From positions 1,798,001 through 1,862,000 of the forward strand of contig NZ_CP083646.1 in assembly GCF_020099275.1 (NCBI RefSeq): a stretch of 64,000 bases of DNA. Reading direction: 5' to 3'. Of the stretch, positions 28,301-36,691 are shown piece by piece. The first letter of the stretch is position 1, and the number at the start of each line of letters is the position of its first letter. A program made the position numbers and the translations under genes. The notes beneath the pieces are model-generated. The model was not told the origin of the DNA. It ran no database searches and saw only the letters and a list, made by a program, of their open reading frames with translations. Source of the DNA: Corynebacterium falsenii. GTDB lineage: Bacteria > Actinomycetota > Actinomycetes > Mycobacteriales > Mycobacteriaceae.

Positions 28301-29408
28301 CACGCAGGCTATTGCGCAGGCGACAGCTCGATCCGGAGCGTTGGGTGCAGGCCCCAGTCCATCCGATGCTTCCATGCATGGTGGGCAGGGCGGCTCCGGT
28401 GGACGCGGCAAGCGCTACTCACGGGGTGCAGGGGGCGAGCAAGGCACTCGGCCCGCACAGGGCGGCTCGCGAGGTTCCTCTGGTGGCAAGGACAGCTCGG
28501 GCCGCGGCGATGCGTCCGGCGGCAGTGGCTTGGGTGGTGTCCTGGCCCGCAGCGATTCATGGACATCTGAAGGTATCGGCGTGGTGCCGGATACGGTCGA
28601 GACGGTCATTGACGGACAGACTGTCCACACCTTCCCTGCGATCGTCCTAGAGAAATCGTCCGTGGTGCTGAAGGCCTTCCCCACGAAGCAGGCAGCTGAC
28701 GCACAACAGTTCAAGGCAGTACTGACTCTCATGACGAGGGCGTGCTCGGTGAACGCCAACCAGATGGTGAAGGGTCTTTCGCTGCGCCAGCGGGTGGCGA
28801 TGGATTCACTTCCCAATGGCCCCGGGGGGTTGATTGAGGACATTGTTGCTGTGGTGTGTCGCGACATGTTGATTGCAAAGGGGCCGGTCATTAAGGATCC
28901 GGATCGCTGCGACGACATGATCGAGGCCGCGCGTTCTGAGGGGCCAGGCAAGGTGCGTCAGTATGTGGTGGCTGTGGCTCCGGCTGTGCTCGCTGTGGCC
29001 GATATGCGCGCCGAGTTAGCGTCGTGGACTGGCGACGCCATCGATGACATGCGAAAGCAGTTGGATTTCTATCTAGGTCCACATGCGATTGCGCGCAATG
29101 GAATGGCGGCAATGCGGCATGTTCCCCGGTATGTTGCTGCGATGCAAGCGCGGCTGGAGCTGATGTCGTCCGATCCCGATAAGGAAGCGGACTTGGACGA
29201 CCAAGTTCGTGAGGCTGAGCAGATGTATGAGGCGACGTTGCGCAAGCTTCCGCAAAATAGGCAGGCCTCTCCCCAGATGAAGAAGGTTCGGTGGATGATC
29301 GAGGAGTTCCGGGTGAGCTTGTTCGCCCAGAACTTGGGCACGGCACAGTCTGTGTCTCTGCAACGCATCCGCAAGCAGCTCGATAAGGCTCTGAGCGCTC
29401 GCGGCTAG
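25323..29408 (+). CDS. hrpA: DEAH-box ATP-dependent RNA helicase HrpA
   Basis: A 1361-residue HrpA-type helicase, within the usual size range. A basic Arg-rich N-terminus (RRRRGGRRSRSRG) precedes the helicase core: GETGSGKTT (about 66-74), QPRRIAA, DEAH (about 165), SATID, TNIAETSLTVPGI and QRSGRSGR. HA2/OB-fold and DUF3418-like regions follow, with a Gly/Ser-rich linker (about 1010-1075) inside the C-terminal part. E. coli HrpA resolves collided ribosomes; the same is likely but untested here. GTG (25323) and ATG (25326) are adjacent possible starts, without an obvious Shine-Dalgarno. It is convergent with nrdR. Confidence 0.95.
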   Translation: MMSTNPSHRRRRGGRRSRSRGQSMEQRRVAPERSIPPVTYPDLPVSDRRADIMEAIENNQVVIIAGETGSGKTTQIPKMCLDLGRGRSQVIGHTQPRRIAARSVAERIAEELGSPIGDPSSVVGYKIRFDDTVSKNTAVKLMTDGVLLNEIQRDRLLRAYDTIIVDEAHERSLNIDFLLGFLKRLLPKRPDLKVIITSATIDPESFAKHFADADGKPAPIIEVSGRTYPVEIRYRPLVTEREDEATGDIVRTEIDPLDGLVSACRELMRAGDGDILCFFSGEREIRDAADALESEFRGRGRSQVDILPLFGRLSNAEQHRVFNPGPKRRIVLATNIAETSLTVPGIHYVVDTGYARISRYSHRTKVQRLPVEEISQASAKQRSGRSGRIADGIAIRLYSEENFAARPEFTDPEILRTHLASVILAMAALGLGDIEDFPFLQAPDRKSIRDGVMLLQELGALTPDKEAALTPVGKDLSRIPTDPRLARMLEAGHRNNVVEQIAVIVAALSIQDVRERPLEKQQQADEMHARFAANSDFISVLKLWNYLQEQRRQLSGNQFRKLCRDEFIHYMRVREWMDLVRQLLTTIQDLSWKIPNIPHVRELVFEPDSIDEDQVHKAILTGLLTHVGMREGSSRQFTGTRNTHFVVHPSSYVAKKPPQWVMAAELVETSQVFARTVGPIDPSWVEAEAPHMVKYTYSEPRWSSKRGAAVVDEKALLLGLTLVAGRTVNASRVDKELARELFIRHALVEGDWKTRHHFFHDNQKLLAEAEQLEDKARRRDIIVDDQTLFDFYDARLPESIVSARHFDSWWKKARHKDPEKLNFSLDALISSAEGAAAAEEFPDVWRQGSLEFDLSYVFLPGDADDGITMRVPLPLLANVDGQATQWLVSGMREELAVALIRSLPKPLRTSVVPASDFARKALEKMVPYEGAFDLALADALRMLGGSGISPSDFDWSKVPNHLRMQFAAIDRRGKVVDKDRDLAALQNRLSGQVTQAIAQATARSGALGAGPSPSDASMHGGQGGSGGRGKRYSRGAGGEQGTRPAQGGSRGSSGGKDSSGRGDASGGSGLGGVLARSDSWTSEGIGVVPDTVETVIDGQTVHTFPAIVLEKSSVVLKAFPTKQAADAQQFKAVLTLMTRACSVNANQMVKGLSLRQRVAMDSLPNGPGGLIEDIVAVVCRDMLIAKGPVIKDPDRCDDMIEAARSEGPGKVRQYVVAVAPAVLAVADMRAELASWTGDAIDDMRKQLDFYLGPHAIARNGMAAMRHVPRYVAAMQARLELMSSDPDKEADLDDQVREAEQMYEATLRKLPQNRQASPQMKKVRWMIEEFRVSLFAQNLGTAQSVSLQRIRKQLDKALSARG

Positions 29409-29424
29409 CAGCCGGTTTGCCAGC

Positions 29425-29952
29425 TCAGTTGCTCTCTGCGTTCTGTTCGTCCTGTACGTCCTGTGGTGGAGCCACCTGTTCGGCGGCGTTCTGTAGAGCC
29501 CTGTGAGCTCGATGCGCGCGAAGGGATTCAATTTCCTGCTCGAAGTCCTCGGCACAGTTAAAGGACTTATAGACGGAGGCGAAGCGCAAGTACGCAACCT
29601 CATCGAGCTTCCGGAGCGGGTCTAGGATCGCTAGGCCGATCTGATTGGCTTGAACCTGCGATCCGTGCTGCACACGGATCGACTGCTCTACTTCGTGAGC
29701 AAGCCTCTTGAGGGCATCGTCAGATACTTCTCGCCCCTGGCAGGCGCGTCGCACGCCCTTAATCACCTTGTCACGACTGAATTCTTCGGTGACTCCATTG
29801 CGCTTTGTCACGAGAAGAACGGATCGTTCGATGGTGGTGAAGCGGGTATGGCATTGGCTGCATTCCCTACGGCGGCGAATCGAAACGCCTTGTTCTACAG
29901 TGCGCGAGTCAACAACGCGAGAGGAATCGGAGCTACATGAAGGGCACAACAC
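29425..29952 (-). CDS. nrdR: Ribonucleotide reductase transcriptional repressor NrdR
   Basis: A 175-residue zinc-ribbon/ATP-cone repressor that senses ATP/dATP and controls ribonucleotide reductase genes. Zinc ligands Cys3, Cys6, Cys31 and Cys34 are in place (CPSC and CSQC), followed by TRFTTIER and the ATP-cone with [20 protein letters not shown]. The C-terminal 25 residues are a Gln/Glu-rich extension beyond the family core. The start is GTG at 29952 with GGAG only 2 nt before it. An ATG 8 bp upstream is out of frame. It lies next to the DivS-position gene and lexA, as in C. glutamicum and M. tuberculosis. Confidence 0.94.
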   Translation of the reverse strand: MLCPSCSSDSSRVVDSRTVEQGVSIRRRRECSQCHTRFTTIERSVLLVTKRNGVTEEFSRDKVIKGVRRACQGREVSDDALKRLAHEVEQSIRVQHGSQVQANQIGLAILDPLRKLDEVAYLRFASVYKSFNCAEDFEQEIESLRAHRAHRALQNAAEQVAPPQDVQDEQNAESN

Positions 29953-30037
29953 GTCTCCATGTTATAGCGAATTGTGGGTTTCCCGAATCCGCTCATTGTC
30001 TGGTGTTCCGGGCGGTGCGAGTCCTTCCACTCGTGAC

Positions 30038-30535
30038 CTACTGCCGTGGGGCCGAACTATTGGCGCCGTCGCCCGCAGCGGGAACGTGTTGCGCTGCGTC
30101 GCCCTGTGCCGAGCCCGCCGTGGAGCTCACGACCTGGCTCGGCCCCTCGGGAAGATCGTCGAGAACGAGAGGGCTCAGCCCCAGGCTTAGTACAACGGTG
30201 AGCGTGGCTACGAGCACAGCTCCAGGGGATTGAGCGATGGAGCGAGCCCGGTAGCTCAGTCGCGACCGCGTTCCCCTATCGAACGACCACTGCGGGTTCT
30301 TTCGAATACGCTCTGATCGCTGCAGTGAGGCGCGGGAGGGGTTCACGACCTTACCACTGCCTCGCGTGTTCGATTCACTACTGCTACCAACATCTTCCCA
30401 CCGTGGCTTCACCACGCTGGGAACACGTGGCACCGCTCCTCGATTGGTGCGAGACGGAGGAACGACACCCCTCCGGGCGGCCTCCGAGCCATTCGAGAAG
30501 TTAGCGGTTTTGGCGTTGATCGTGAGGTTATTCAT
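30038..30535 (-). CDS. Single-pass membrane protein at the DivS/Rv2719c position next to lexA
   Basis: A 165-residue protein starting at the ATG 30535, which has AAGGA about 7 nt upstream. About 100 basic, Ser/Arg-rich residues precede one transmembrane helix (about 105-125, AVLVATLTVVLSLGLSPLVL) and a short 40-residue outer tail. It occupies the place of C. glutamicum divS and M. tuberculosis Rv2719c, SOS-induced genes divergent from lexA that delay division. No LysM or hydrolase domain is visible. The topology (basic inside, short outside) fits a DivS-like suppressor. Homology is inferred from position and topology, so the name is withheld. Confidence 0.65.
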   Translation of the reverse strand: MNNLTINAKTANFSNGSEAARRGVVPPSRTNRGAVPRVPSVVKPRWEDVGSSSESNTRGSGKVVNPSRASLQRSERIRKNPQWSFDRGTRSRLSYRARSIAQSPGAVLVATLTVVLSLGLSPLVLDDLPEGPSQVVSSTAGSAQGDAAQHVPAAGDGANSSAPRQ

Positions 30536-30960
30536 TGCGATGTCCTTAAATTTCATTGGGTGGTGATGCACTTCAACACTGACGGGATTGCTCGCATTCC
30601 CTTAACTCAATCGGGTTCGCATCCACGCTGCTTGCCGTTTCAACTTGCTACGCTAGTTAAACATCCAGGGTGGACAGCGGAACCGAAACGAGCATCTTTT
30701 TAGATGTTCTGTTCTAATCTTCTTTCGAACATGAATCTAGCACACCCGTTCGGTTTCAATCAACAGTTTTTCAATTTTTTCGAACGTGTTGGTCAACATT
30801 GTCGCAACGATCATGTAGGCTGAGGTCACTAGCCGGACGAAGCACACACGTCCCGCACAGGAACCGACCACCAGACCGTTGCACGTCACGTGAGCCCACG
30901 ACCTCAACTAATCGACCCTCAACCAACCCACACAAGCGACGACAAGGACCACGAAGAACA
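30536..30960. other. Divergent regulatory gap between the DivS-position gene and lexA
   Basis: This is the only gene-free stretch above 300 bp. It is AT-richer than its surroundings between 30690 and 30790. It contains an inverted repeat CATCT-TTTT-AGATG (30693-30706) and two TCGAAC half-sites (30725-30730 and 30780-30785), each the left half of the actinobacterial LexA operator TCGAAC-N4-GTTCGA. Neither has a matching right half. Promoters for both genes must lie here. Confidence 0.5.
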
Positions 30961-31806
30961 GTGAGCACTGACAAGACGAACGAGACCAGCACCCAGCCCA
31001 ACCCACTCGCTCCAATCCCATCCGACACAGAAAAGACACCTCCCCGTCGGCGCCCAGGCCGGCCGAAGAAGTCCGAGGCCGAGAAGGAAGCCGACCGAGC
31101 CGCAGCCCGTGCCGGCAAGAAGAGCCGACTCACCGACCGTCAGCGCCGCATCCTCGAAGTCATCCAGGATTCCACGGTGCTGCGTGGCTACCCGCCAAGC
31201 ATTCGCGAGATTGGCGATGCCGTGGGGCTTCACTCCACGTCGTCTGTGTCGTACCACCTCAACCAGCTCGAGGCGAAGGGGTACCTCCGGCGTGAGGAGA
31301 AGCGTCCTCGCGCGGTTGACGTCCGCTCCTACTCCGGTAGCGATGAGGACATCGCAGCCCGCCCCAAGCCTGGGCGTCAGGTCTCCAAGCCTGCTCAGCG
31401 CGCTCAGCTCGATGACGGTGCGGAGCTGCCACCGGCAACGTATGTGCCGGTCGTGGGTCAGATTGCCGCAGGCAACCCGATCCTTGCCGAGCAGAATGTC
31501 GAGGCTCACTTCCCCCTTCCGGCCGAGCTGGTTGGTAACGGCGAGCTCTTCCTGCTGCAGGTCGTCGGCGATTCGATGCAAGATGCGGGCATTCTGAATG
31601 GCGACTTCGTTGTCGTGCGTTCTCAGGCCGTGGCTGAGTTCGGCGACTTTGTTGCCGCCATGATCGATGGCGAAGCCACCGTCAAGGAATTCCAGAAAGA
31701 TTCTCAGGGGCTGTGGTTGGTTCCCCACAACGAGCTTTTCGAACCCATCCCGGCCGAAGACGCACAAATCCTCGGTAAGGTGGCTGCGGTCCTGCGCAAG
31801 ATTTAG
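30961..31806 (+). CDS. lexA: SOS response repressor LexA
   Basis: A 281-residue repressor/autoprotease. From the GTG at 30961: an N-terminal extension of about 53 residues containing RRRPGRPKK (29-37, AT-hook-like), the winged helix [40 protein letters not shown] (57-96), a linker, the cleavage site Ala170-Gly171, and the protease domain with Ser205 (VVGDSM) and Lys242 (EATVKEF). AAGGA lies about 14 nt before the GTG. RecA, its co-protease, is encoded at 47-48 kb. The frame is open further upstream but that part has no family similarity. Confidence 0.96.
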   Translation: MSTDKTNETSTQPNPLAPIPSDTEKTPPRRRPGRPKKSEAEKEADRAAARAGKKSRLTDRQRRILEVIQDSTVLRGYPPSIREIGDAVGLHSTSSVSYHLNQLEAKGYLRREEKRPRAVDVRSYSGSDEDIAARPKPGRQVSKPAQRAQLDDGAELPPATYVPVVGQIAAGNPILAEQNVEAHFPLPAELVGNGELFLLQVVGDSMQDAGILNGDFVVVRSQAVAEFGDFVAAMIDGEATVKEFQKDSQGLWLVPHNELFEPIPAEDAQILGKVAAVLRKI

Positions 31807-31820
31807 CGCACAGCGCGCCA

Positions 31821-31886
31821 CGGGGCACGACGACGCCCCGGCGGGGTCGACGTGCGACGACCCCGCAATCATAGCCCCGCATGGGG
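31821..31886 (+). terminator. Cluster of three GC-rich hairpins after lexA
   Basis: CGGGGC/GCCCCG (31821-31826 with 31835-31840), GCGGGGTCG/CGACCCCGC (31841-31849 with 31858-31866) and CCCC-GCAT-GGGG (31875-31886) stand in a row starting 15 bp after the lexA stop. No U-tract follows, so it could attenuate read-through into the DeoR gene rather than stop it. Confidence 0.5.
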
Positions 31887-31991
31887 TGAGATTCGGACAT
31901 GAAGCCCCTTGCTGCGGGCATTAGGCTCCCCTGATCGCGTTAGAATAAGTCCGGTCCTTGTTCGATCCAGCCATTGTGGAGTGTTTAGTCC

Positions 31992-32846
31992 GTGAATTCA
32001 GCCGAGCGCCGTAGGCAAATCTCATCCCTGGCCGCCGTCCACGGTCGCGTCACGGTGGTGGAGCTGGCCGAGAAGTTCGGCGTCACGGCTGAAACTATCC
32101 GCAGGGATCTCGCCATCCTCGATCGTGAAGGCGAACTATACCGAGTCCACGGTGGAGCGGTTCCCGCGCACAACTACCGCACAGACTTCACCACGTTGGA
32201 AACTAGGTCGAAGTCCTCCCTCGCCGCGAAACGCGCCATCGGGAAAGCGGCTCTCAAAGTGCTCCCGCCCGATGGGAGCACCGTATTCTTCGACGCAGGC
32301 ACCACCACCGGCATGCTCGCCCGCGCCATCGCAGAAGCCAACAGCACCCAAGACCCTGACCTCATGGCGCCAAAGCTCAACATCGTGACCAATTCGCTCA
32401 CGATCGCCACCACCCTGGCGGATTCCCCACGCTGCGAGGTTCAACTCATCGGCGGTCACGTCCGCCCCCTATCGCAAGCCATCGTTGGCGACATCGCCAC
32501 CCGCTACCTCGGCGTTCTCCACGCAGACGTCGCCTTCGTCGGAACAAACGCGCTCACGATGGATCACGGACTATCGACCCCGGATGCCCAAGAAGGTGCG
32601 ATCAAGCGCGCCATGGTAACCAACGCTGACCACGTCGTCGCCCTCTGTGACTCCACCAAATTCGGCCTCGACTACCTCGTCAGCTTCGCCACCCTCGATG
32701 ACCTCAGCCACGTCGTCACCGACCAAGCAGCGCCGGAAGGCTACGTTCACGCCCTGGAGGACCAAGGAATCCAGGTCGTCTTCGCCGACCCCCTAGACAC
32801 AGGCAAGTCGGCAAACTCCACCAGCACCGAAACCGCCGCGAGCTAA
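31992..32846 (+). CDS. sugR: DeoR-family transcriptional regulator, SugR-like
   Basis: A 284-residue DeoR-type regulator. The N-terminal helix-turn-helix reads VTVVELAEKFGVTAETIRRDLAILDREGELYRVHGGA (about 20-56). The sugar-phosphate sensing domain has the DAGTTT loop (about 101-106), NSLTIATTL and FVGTNALTMDHGLSTPD. In C. glutamicum the gene after lexA is sugR, which represses the PTS genes encoded alongside. Here those genes are absent and the uracil permease follows directly, so the present targets are unknown. GTG start at 31992 with GGAG about 11 nt upstream. The symbol rests on synteny plus family. Confidence 0.8.
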   Translation: MNSAERRRQISSLAAVHGRVTVVELAEKFGVTAETIRRDLAILDREGELYRVHGGAVPAHNYRTDFTTLETRSKSSLAAKRAIGKAALKVLPPDGSTVFFDAGTTTGMLARAIAEANSTQDPDLMAPKLNIVTNSLTIATTLADSPRCEVQLIGGHVRPLSQAIVGDIATRYLGVLHADVAFVGTNALTMDHGLSTPDAQEGAIKRAMVTNADHVVALCDSTKFGLDYLVSFATLDDLSHVVTDQAAPEGYVHALEDQGIQVVFADPLDTGKSANSTSTETAAS

Positions 32847-32878
32847 ACCGCCCTTGAGCCGCACGTTGGCCCCCCGAG

Positions 32879-34228
32879 CTAGCTCCGCAGCATCGGGTCC
32901 TTGCTAGCCTCACCCACGGTGTTATACAGCCACTTGAGAATCGGGTATCCCACAATGATGCCCACCGAACCCCACGCAATACCCTCCAGGGACACAGAGC
33001 CCACGGTCAAGGTCAGGTTGCCAATACCAGCAATGATGGCCACGGAGGCTGCCGTCAGGTTCACCGGGTTCGTCAGCTGAACGTTATTGTCCTGCCAGAT
33101 ACGTACGCCCAGCAGGCCAATCATGCCGTACAGCACCATCGTTGCGCCACCAAGCACGCCCACCGGAATCGTCAAGATGATCGCCCCGAACTTTGGAACA
33201 AAGGCCAGCACAATGGCGGTAAAGGCCGCCACCCAATACGCGGCGGAAGAATAGACCTTCGTCGCTGCCATCACACCGATGTTCTCCGCGTAGGTCGTGG
33301 TACCCGATCCGCCGAAGCTACCGGCCAGCATCGTCGATGCACCGTCAGCCATCAGCGCCCGGCCTGCCAGATCGTCAAGGTTGCGCTGCGTCATCGTCGC
33401 CACGGCCTTCACATGCCCCACGTTTTCCGCCACCAAGACAACAACCACAGGCAGCGTGATCAGGATCGCGGACGTCGAAAACTCCGGGCTGTGGAACGTG
33501 GGCAGTCCGATCCATGCCGAATCGGCAATGGCTTGCTTGGCGGCGTCGTCGACCCCACCCGTGAGCGCAGCGAACACCCAACCGACCACAACACCTAGGA
33601 GGATGCCCAACCGGGCGACCATGCCCCGACCCGCCACGGTGATCACGGCGATCGCCACGAGCGTGACGAAGGCGATGAGGGGTTGCTCCTGGAAGTTCTT
33701 CGTTGCCGTCGGGGCTAGGTTCAGGCCGATGAGAGCCACGATGGCGCCGGTGACTGCGGGCGGCATGACGGCGTCCAGCACCCGGCGACCAGCGATGGAG
33801 ACGATCACGCCGATGAGAACCAGAAGCGCACCCGCGCAAATGATGCCGCCCAGCTGAGCGCCCATGCCCTGCGCCTGCGTGGCCGTCAACGGCGCGATAA
33901 ACGCGAAAGAGCTGCCCAGATAGGAAGGCAGGCGATTTCGGGTGACCAGCAGGAACAGGATGGTTCCGATGCCAGAGAACAACAACGTGGTGTTCGTGGG
34001 AAACCCGGTGATCATGGGCACCAGCAACGTGGCACCGAACATGGCGATAACGTGCTGCATGCCGATGCCGATGGTGCGTGGCCAACTCAGCCGCTGCTCC
34101 GGGGTGACTACCTGGCCGTGGGCGATGGTCTTGCCATCGCCGTGCACATCCCAGCCAAAGAAGCGGCCGCGGTGTTCGTGCTGTTCGATGTTCCTCGCGG
34201 AGTTCCCCGCGATGTTCCTCTGCGTCAT
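32879..34228 (-). CDS. uraA: Uracil/xanthine permease family transporter
   Basis: A 449-residue proton-coupled nucleobase importer of the NAT/NCS2 family. A 45-residue hydrophilic N-terminus precedes about 14 membrane segments. Family signatures include GMQHVIAMFGATLLVPMITGFPTN, the SSFAFIAPL half-helix and the GSGTTTYAENIGVMAATKVYS substrate-site motif typical of uracil permeases (UraA). It starts 24 bp after the hflX stop on the same strand and is probably co-transcribed with it. It is convergent with the SugR-like gene, only 32 bp away. Confidence 0.92.
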   Translation of the reverse strand: MTQRNIAGNSARNIEQHEHRGRFFGWDVHGDGKTIAHGQVVTPEQRLSWPRTIGIGMQHVIAMFGATLLVPMITGFPTNTTLLFSGIGTILFLLVTRNRLPSYLGSSFAFIAPLTATQAQGMGAQLGGIICAGALLVLIGVIVSIAGRRVLDAVMPPAVTGAIVALIGLNLAPTATKNFQEQPLIAFVTLVAIAVITVAGRGMVARLGILLGVVVGWVFAALTGGVDDAAKQAIADSAWIGLPTFHSPEFSTSAILITLPVVVVLVAENVGHVKAVATMTQRNLDDLAGRALMADGASTMLAGSFGGSGTTTYAENIGVMAATKVYSSAAYWVAAFTAIVLAFVPKFGAIILTIPVGVLGGATMVLYGMIGLLGVRIWQDNNVQLTNPVNLTAASVAIIAGIGNLTLTVGSVSLEGIAWGSVGIIVGYPILKWLYNTVGEASKDPMLRS

Positions 34229-34252
34229 GGGCGTAGCTTAGCCCAGGGCAGG

Positions 34253-35758
34253 TCAGACCTCGAAGCTCGCCAGCTCGTTCGCGACCGCGGCAGGAACCCG
34301 CACCTCCACGCGGGTGCCTTGTTCGTCGTATTGCTCGTCCAGCACAGTGCCGAGTTCGTGGAGCCGGGCCACCACGTCGCCGCGGTCGAACGGCACGTGC
34401 AAGGTGACCTGCTTGTCCAGGGTGTTCAGGAATACCTCGAGGCGCGCCTCGAGCTCTTTGATCCCCTCGCCTGTGTGCGCCGAGACGAAAACAACGTCGT
34501 CGATCGCGGCCCGAAGCTCGGCGAGGACCAGCGGATCAGCCTTGTCGATCTTGTTGACCACCATGATCTCGGGCGGGGCCGGGCGGCCCGTTTCCTCGAC
34601 AATCTCATTGATGACCTTGTTCACCGCCTGAATCTGCTCCAGCGGGAACGGATCGGAGCCATCGACCACGTGCAGCACCACATCGGCGGCGAGCACTTCC
34701 TCCAACGTCGAACGGAACGCCTCGACTAGCTGCGTGGGCAAGTGCCGAACGAACCCCACGGTGTCGGAGAACACCACGGTGCGCCCATCGGCCAAGCTGG
34801 CCCGCCGGGTCGTGGGGTCCAGCGTGGCGAACAGCGCATCTTCAACCAGCACACCGGCGCCCGTGAGCGCATTGATAAGGCTGGACTTGCCGGCATTTGT
34901 GTAGCCTGCGATGGCCACCTGCGGGATCGCGGCTCGGTCGCGCCGTTCACGCTTGATGTCGCGGGAGGTCTTCATCCCGGCAATTTCTTTGCGCAACTTC
35001 GCCATCTCGGAGCGCAGCCTTCGGCGATCGGCCTCGATTTTCGTTTCACCGGGACCACGCAGGCCCACGCCACCGTTAGATCCGGCACGGCCACCGGCCT
35101 GCCGAGACAGCGCCCCACCCCAACCACGCACGCGCGTGATGAGGTATTCCATCTGGGCCAGCGCCACCTGTGCCTTACCTTCTTTGGACTTCGCATGTTG
35201 GGCGAAGATATCCAGGATGAGCATGGTGCGGTCGATGACCTTGACGTTGAGCGCCTTTTCCAGCGCAATCATCTGGCCGGGGCTGAGTTCACCGTCGCAG
35301 ATCACGGTATCCGCACCGGTTTCGGCCACGATGGATTTCAGCTCCTCGACCTTGCCGCGGCCGATGTACGTTCCGGCATCTGGCTTGTCGCGGCGTTGGT
35401 AGAGCATGTCCACGATGTCGGAGCCGGCCGTTTCGGCGAGCGCTGCGAGCTCTTCGAGGCGCGCCTCGATCTGTGCGACCGTGCCCTCGGTCCACACGCC
35501 GACAAGCACGACCTTTTCGAGGCGTAGCTTTCGGTACTCAACGTCGTAGCCGTCTGATTGCTCGTCGGTGTAGGAGCTCACACCCCTCGTCAGACGGCGG
35601 AGGCTGCTGCGGGCTTCGAGGTCGAGCTCGCCGACCGTGGGGTCGTGGCGGGGGTTCTGGTTGGCGCCGTGCACGGCGTCGTAGTAGTCGTCGCTGTAGT
35701 AGTCGTCGCTGTTAGCAGCGTCGCGCTCAGTAAAGTTATGTTGCGAAAAATCTGTCAT
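34253..35758 (-). CDS. hflX: Ribosome-associated GTPase HflX
   Basis: A 501-residue GTPase that binds 50S subunits and splits stalled ribosomes. An acidic, Asp/Tyr-rich N-terminus of about 70 residues is followed by the HflX domain ([52 protein letters not shown]), the conserved [19 protein letters not shown] linker, and the G domain with [10 protein letters not shown] (G1), DTVGF (G3) and NKID (G4). Upstream it is divergent from a hypothetical gene. uraA follows 24 bp downstream. Confidence 0.96.
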   Translation of the reverse strand: MTDFSQHNFTERDAANSDDYYSDDYYDAVHGANQNPRHDPTVGELDLEARSSLRRLTRGVSSYTDEQSDGYDVEYRKLRLEKVVLVGVWTEGTVAQIEARLEELAALAETAGSDIVDMLYQRRDKPDAGTYIGRGKVEELKSIVAETGADTVICDGELSPGQMIALEKALNVKVIDRTMLILDIFAQHAKSKEGKAQVALAQMEYLITRVRGWGGALSRQAGGRAGSNGGVGLRGPGETKIEADRRRLRSEMAKLRKEIAGMKTSRDIKRERRDRAAIPQVAIAGYTNAGKSSLINALTGAGVLVEDALFATLDPTTRRASLADGRTVVFSDTVGFVRHLPTQLVEAFRSTLEEVLAADVVLHVVDGSDPFPLEQIQAVNKVINEIVEETGRPAPPEIMVVNKIDKADPLVLAELRAAIDDVVFVSAHTGEGIKELEARLEVFLNTLDKQVTLHVPFDRGDVVARLHELGTVLDEQYDEQGTRVEVRVPAAVANELASFEV

Positions 35759-35829
35759 TACCTATCAATTTCTACACCCTCACCTGCACAAAAGCTAGCC
35801 ACGGTGCATGCGGCGTTAGAGTGGTAGTC

Positions 35830-36654
35830 ATGATTCCTGAACTCACCAGCGTTGGTTTGAATTACCCCAGGTGGCAGGACGCTTTGGAGGCCGCTCACGC
35901 CACCGGTGCCCTGACCGTCTCCGGCGAGGTCCGCGACGGCCAGGTCCTCCAGTTCGACGATCCTTCCGGCGCCCGCCTCGTCATCCTCGCCGTGGAGCCC
36001 TACGGGGCTTTCGCCAGTTTCTTCGGCGGCGTGGGAACCACCGGCCACCTATCCATGGTCAACGACGTCGTGGGCGTCATCGATATCGTCGCCGACTCCC
36101 CCGCACTGCAGACCAGCGGTCAGTCCGCCCCGGTAGTCGCTTCCGTCGCGGCCACCGTTGCTCAGGGTCCTTTGTTGTTCGACGCCGAAACGCTCGAATA
36201 CCAGCAAGTGGAGCTCTCGGCGCTCGCCAGTGATCTGCGGGTACACGCCAATGCAGCAGATTTCGCCACCGCAGGTGGCTCGAAGCTCGGCGTGGTGGAT
36301 TCGCTCGGCATGACCGATATCAATTCAGGTGCGAAGGCTCCGCACGCTGCGGCGCGCATCGCGGTGGAGACGACGCTAGTGTCGCGGCGAGTCAACTCTT
36401 TGACGGGCCAGACGTTCTGGGCGTTCACCGTGCAGCAGCCGTTCGACTTTACCGTTGTTGTCGATGACAGTGCGTTGGAGGGGCTGCCCGAGGACATCGT
36501 GGCGAAGCTGAGCGATTCCTCGGCTGAGTGGGTGACACTCGATTCGCCCCTCATCCTCGACGGTCTTGTGCAGTTCACCGCCACCACAATGGCCGCACCG
36601 GGGTGCAGCCCGGGTGGTTGCGGCAGTGGTAGCTGCGGCTGCGGCGGCCACTAG
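35830..36654 (+). CDS. Conserved hypothetical protein with Cys/Gly-rich C-terminal tail
   Basis: A 274-residue protein not recognised by function. From the ATG at 35830 (a GTG at 35821 is an alternative) it is an alpha/beta protein with [15 protein letters not shown] near residue 60 and no signal peptide or membrane helix. The last 18 residues form [18 protein letters not shown], with four Cys and a terminal His, which looks able to bind a metal such as zinc or copper. It sits at the position of an uncharacterised C. glutamicum gene between hflX and dapF, divergent from hflX and convergent with dapF. Confidence 0.75.
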   Translation: MIPELTSVGLNYPRWQDALEAAHATGALTVSGEVRDGQVLQFDDPSGARLVILAVEPYGAFASFFGGVGTTGHLSMVNDVVGVIDIVADSPALQTSGQSAPVVASVAATVAQGPLLFDAETLEYQQVELSALASDLRVHANAADFATAGGSKLGVVDSLGMTDINSGAKAPHAAARIAVETTLVSRRVNSLTGQTFWAFTVQQPFDFTVVVDDSALEGLPEDIVAKLSDSSAEWVTLDSPLILDGLVQFTATTMAAPGCSPGGCGSGSCGCGGH

Positions 36655-36691
36655 GGCTGGAACGACCTAGTGCAGTCTGCAACGCCCTAGT
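36649..36691. terminator. Convergent terminator region with alternative pairings
   Basis: CACTAGG (36649-36655) can pair with CCTAGTG (36666-36672, loop 10), or ACTAGGGC (36650-36657) with GCCCTAGT (36684-36691). Both stop codons, of the hypothetical gene and of dapF, lie inside CTAG cores of these repeats. No long U-tract. Confidence 0.5.

Noticed and set aside
30725..30785. TCGAAC words before lexA as full LexA boxes
   Set aside because: Both lack the GTTCGA right half at the needed distance, unlike the site before recA. They are noted only as half-sites.
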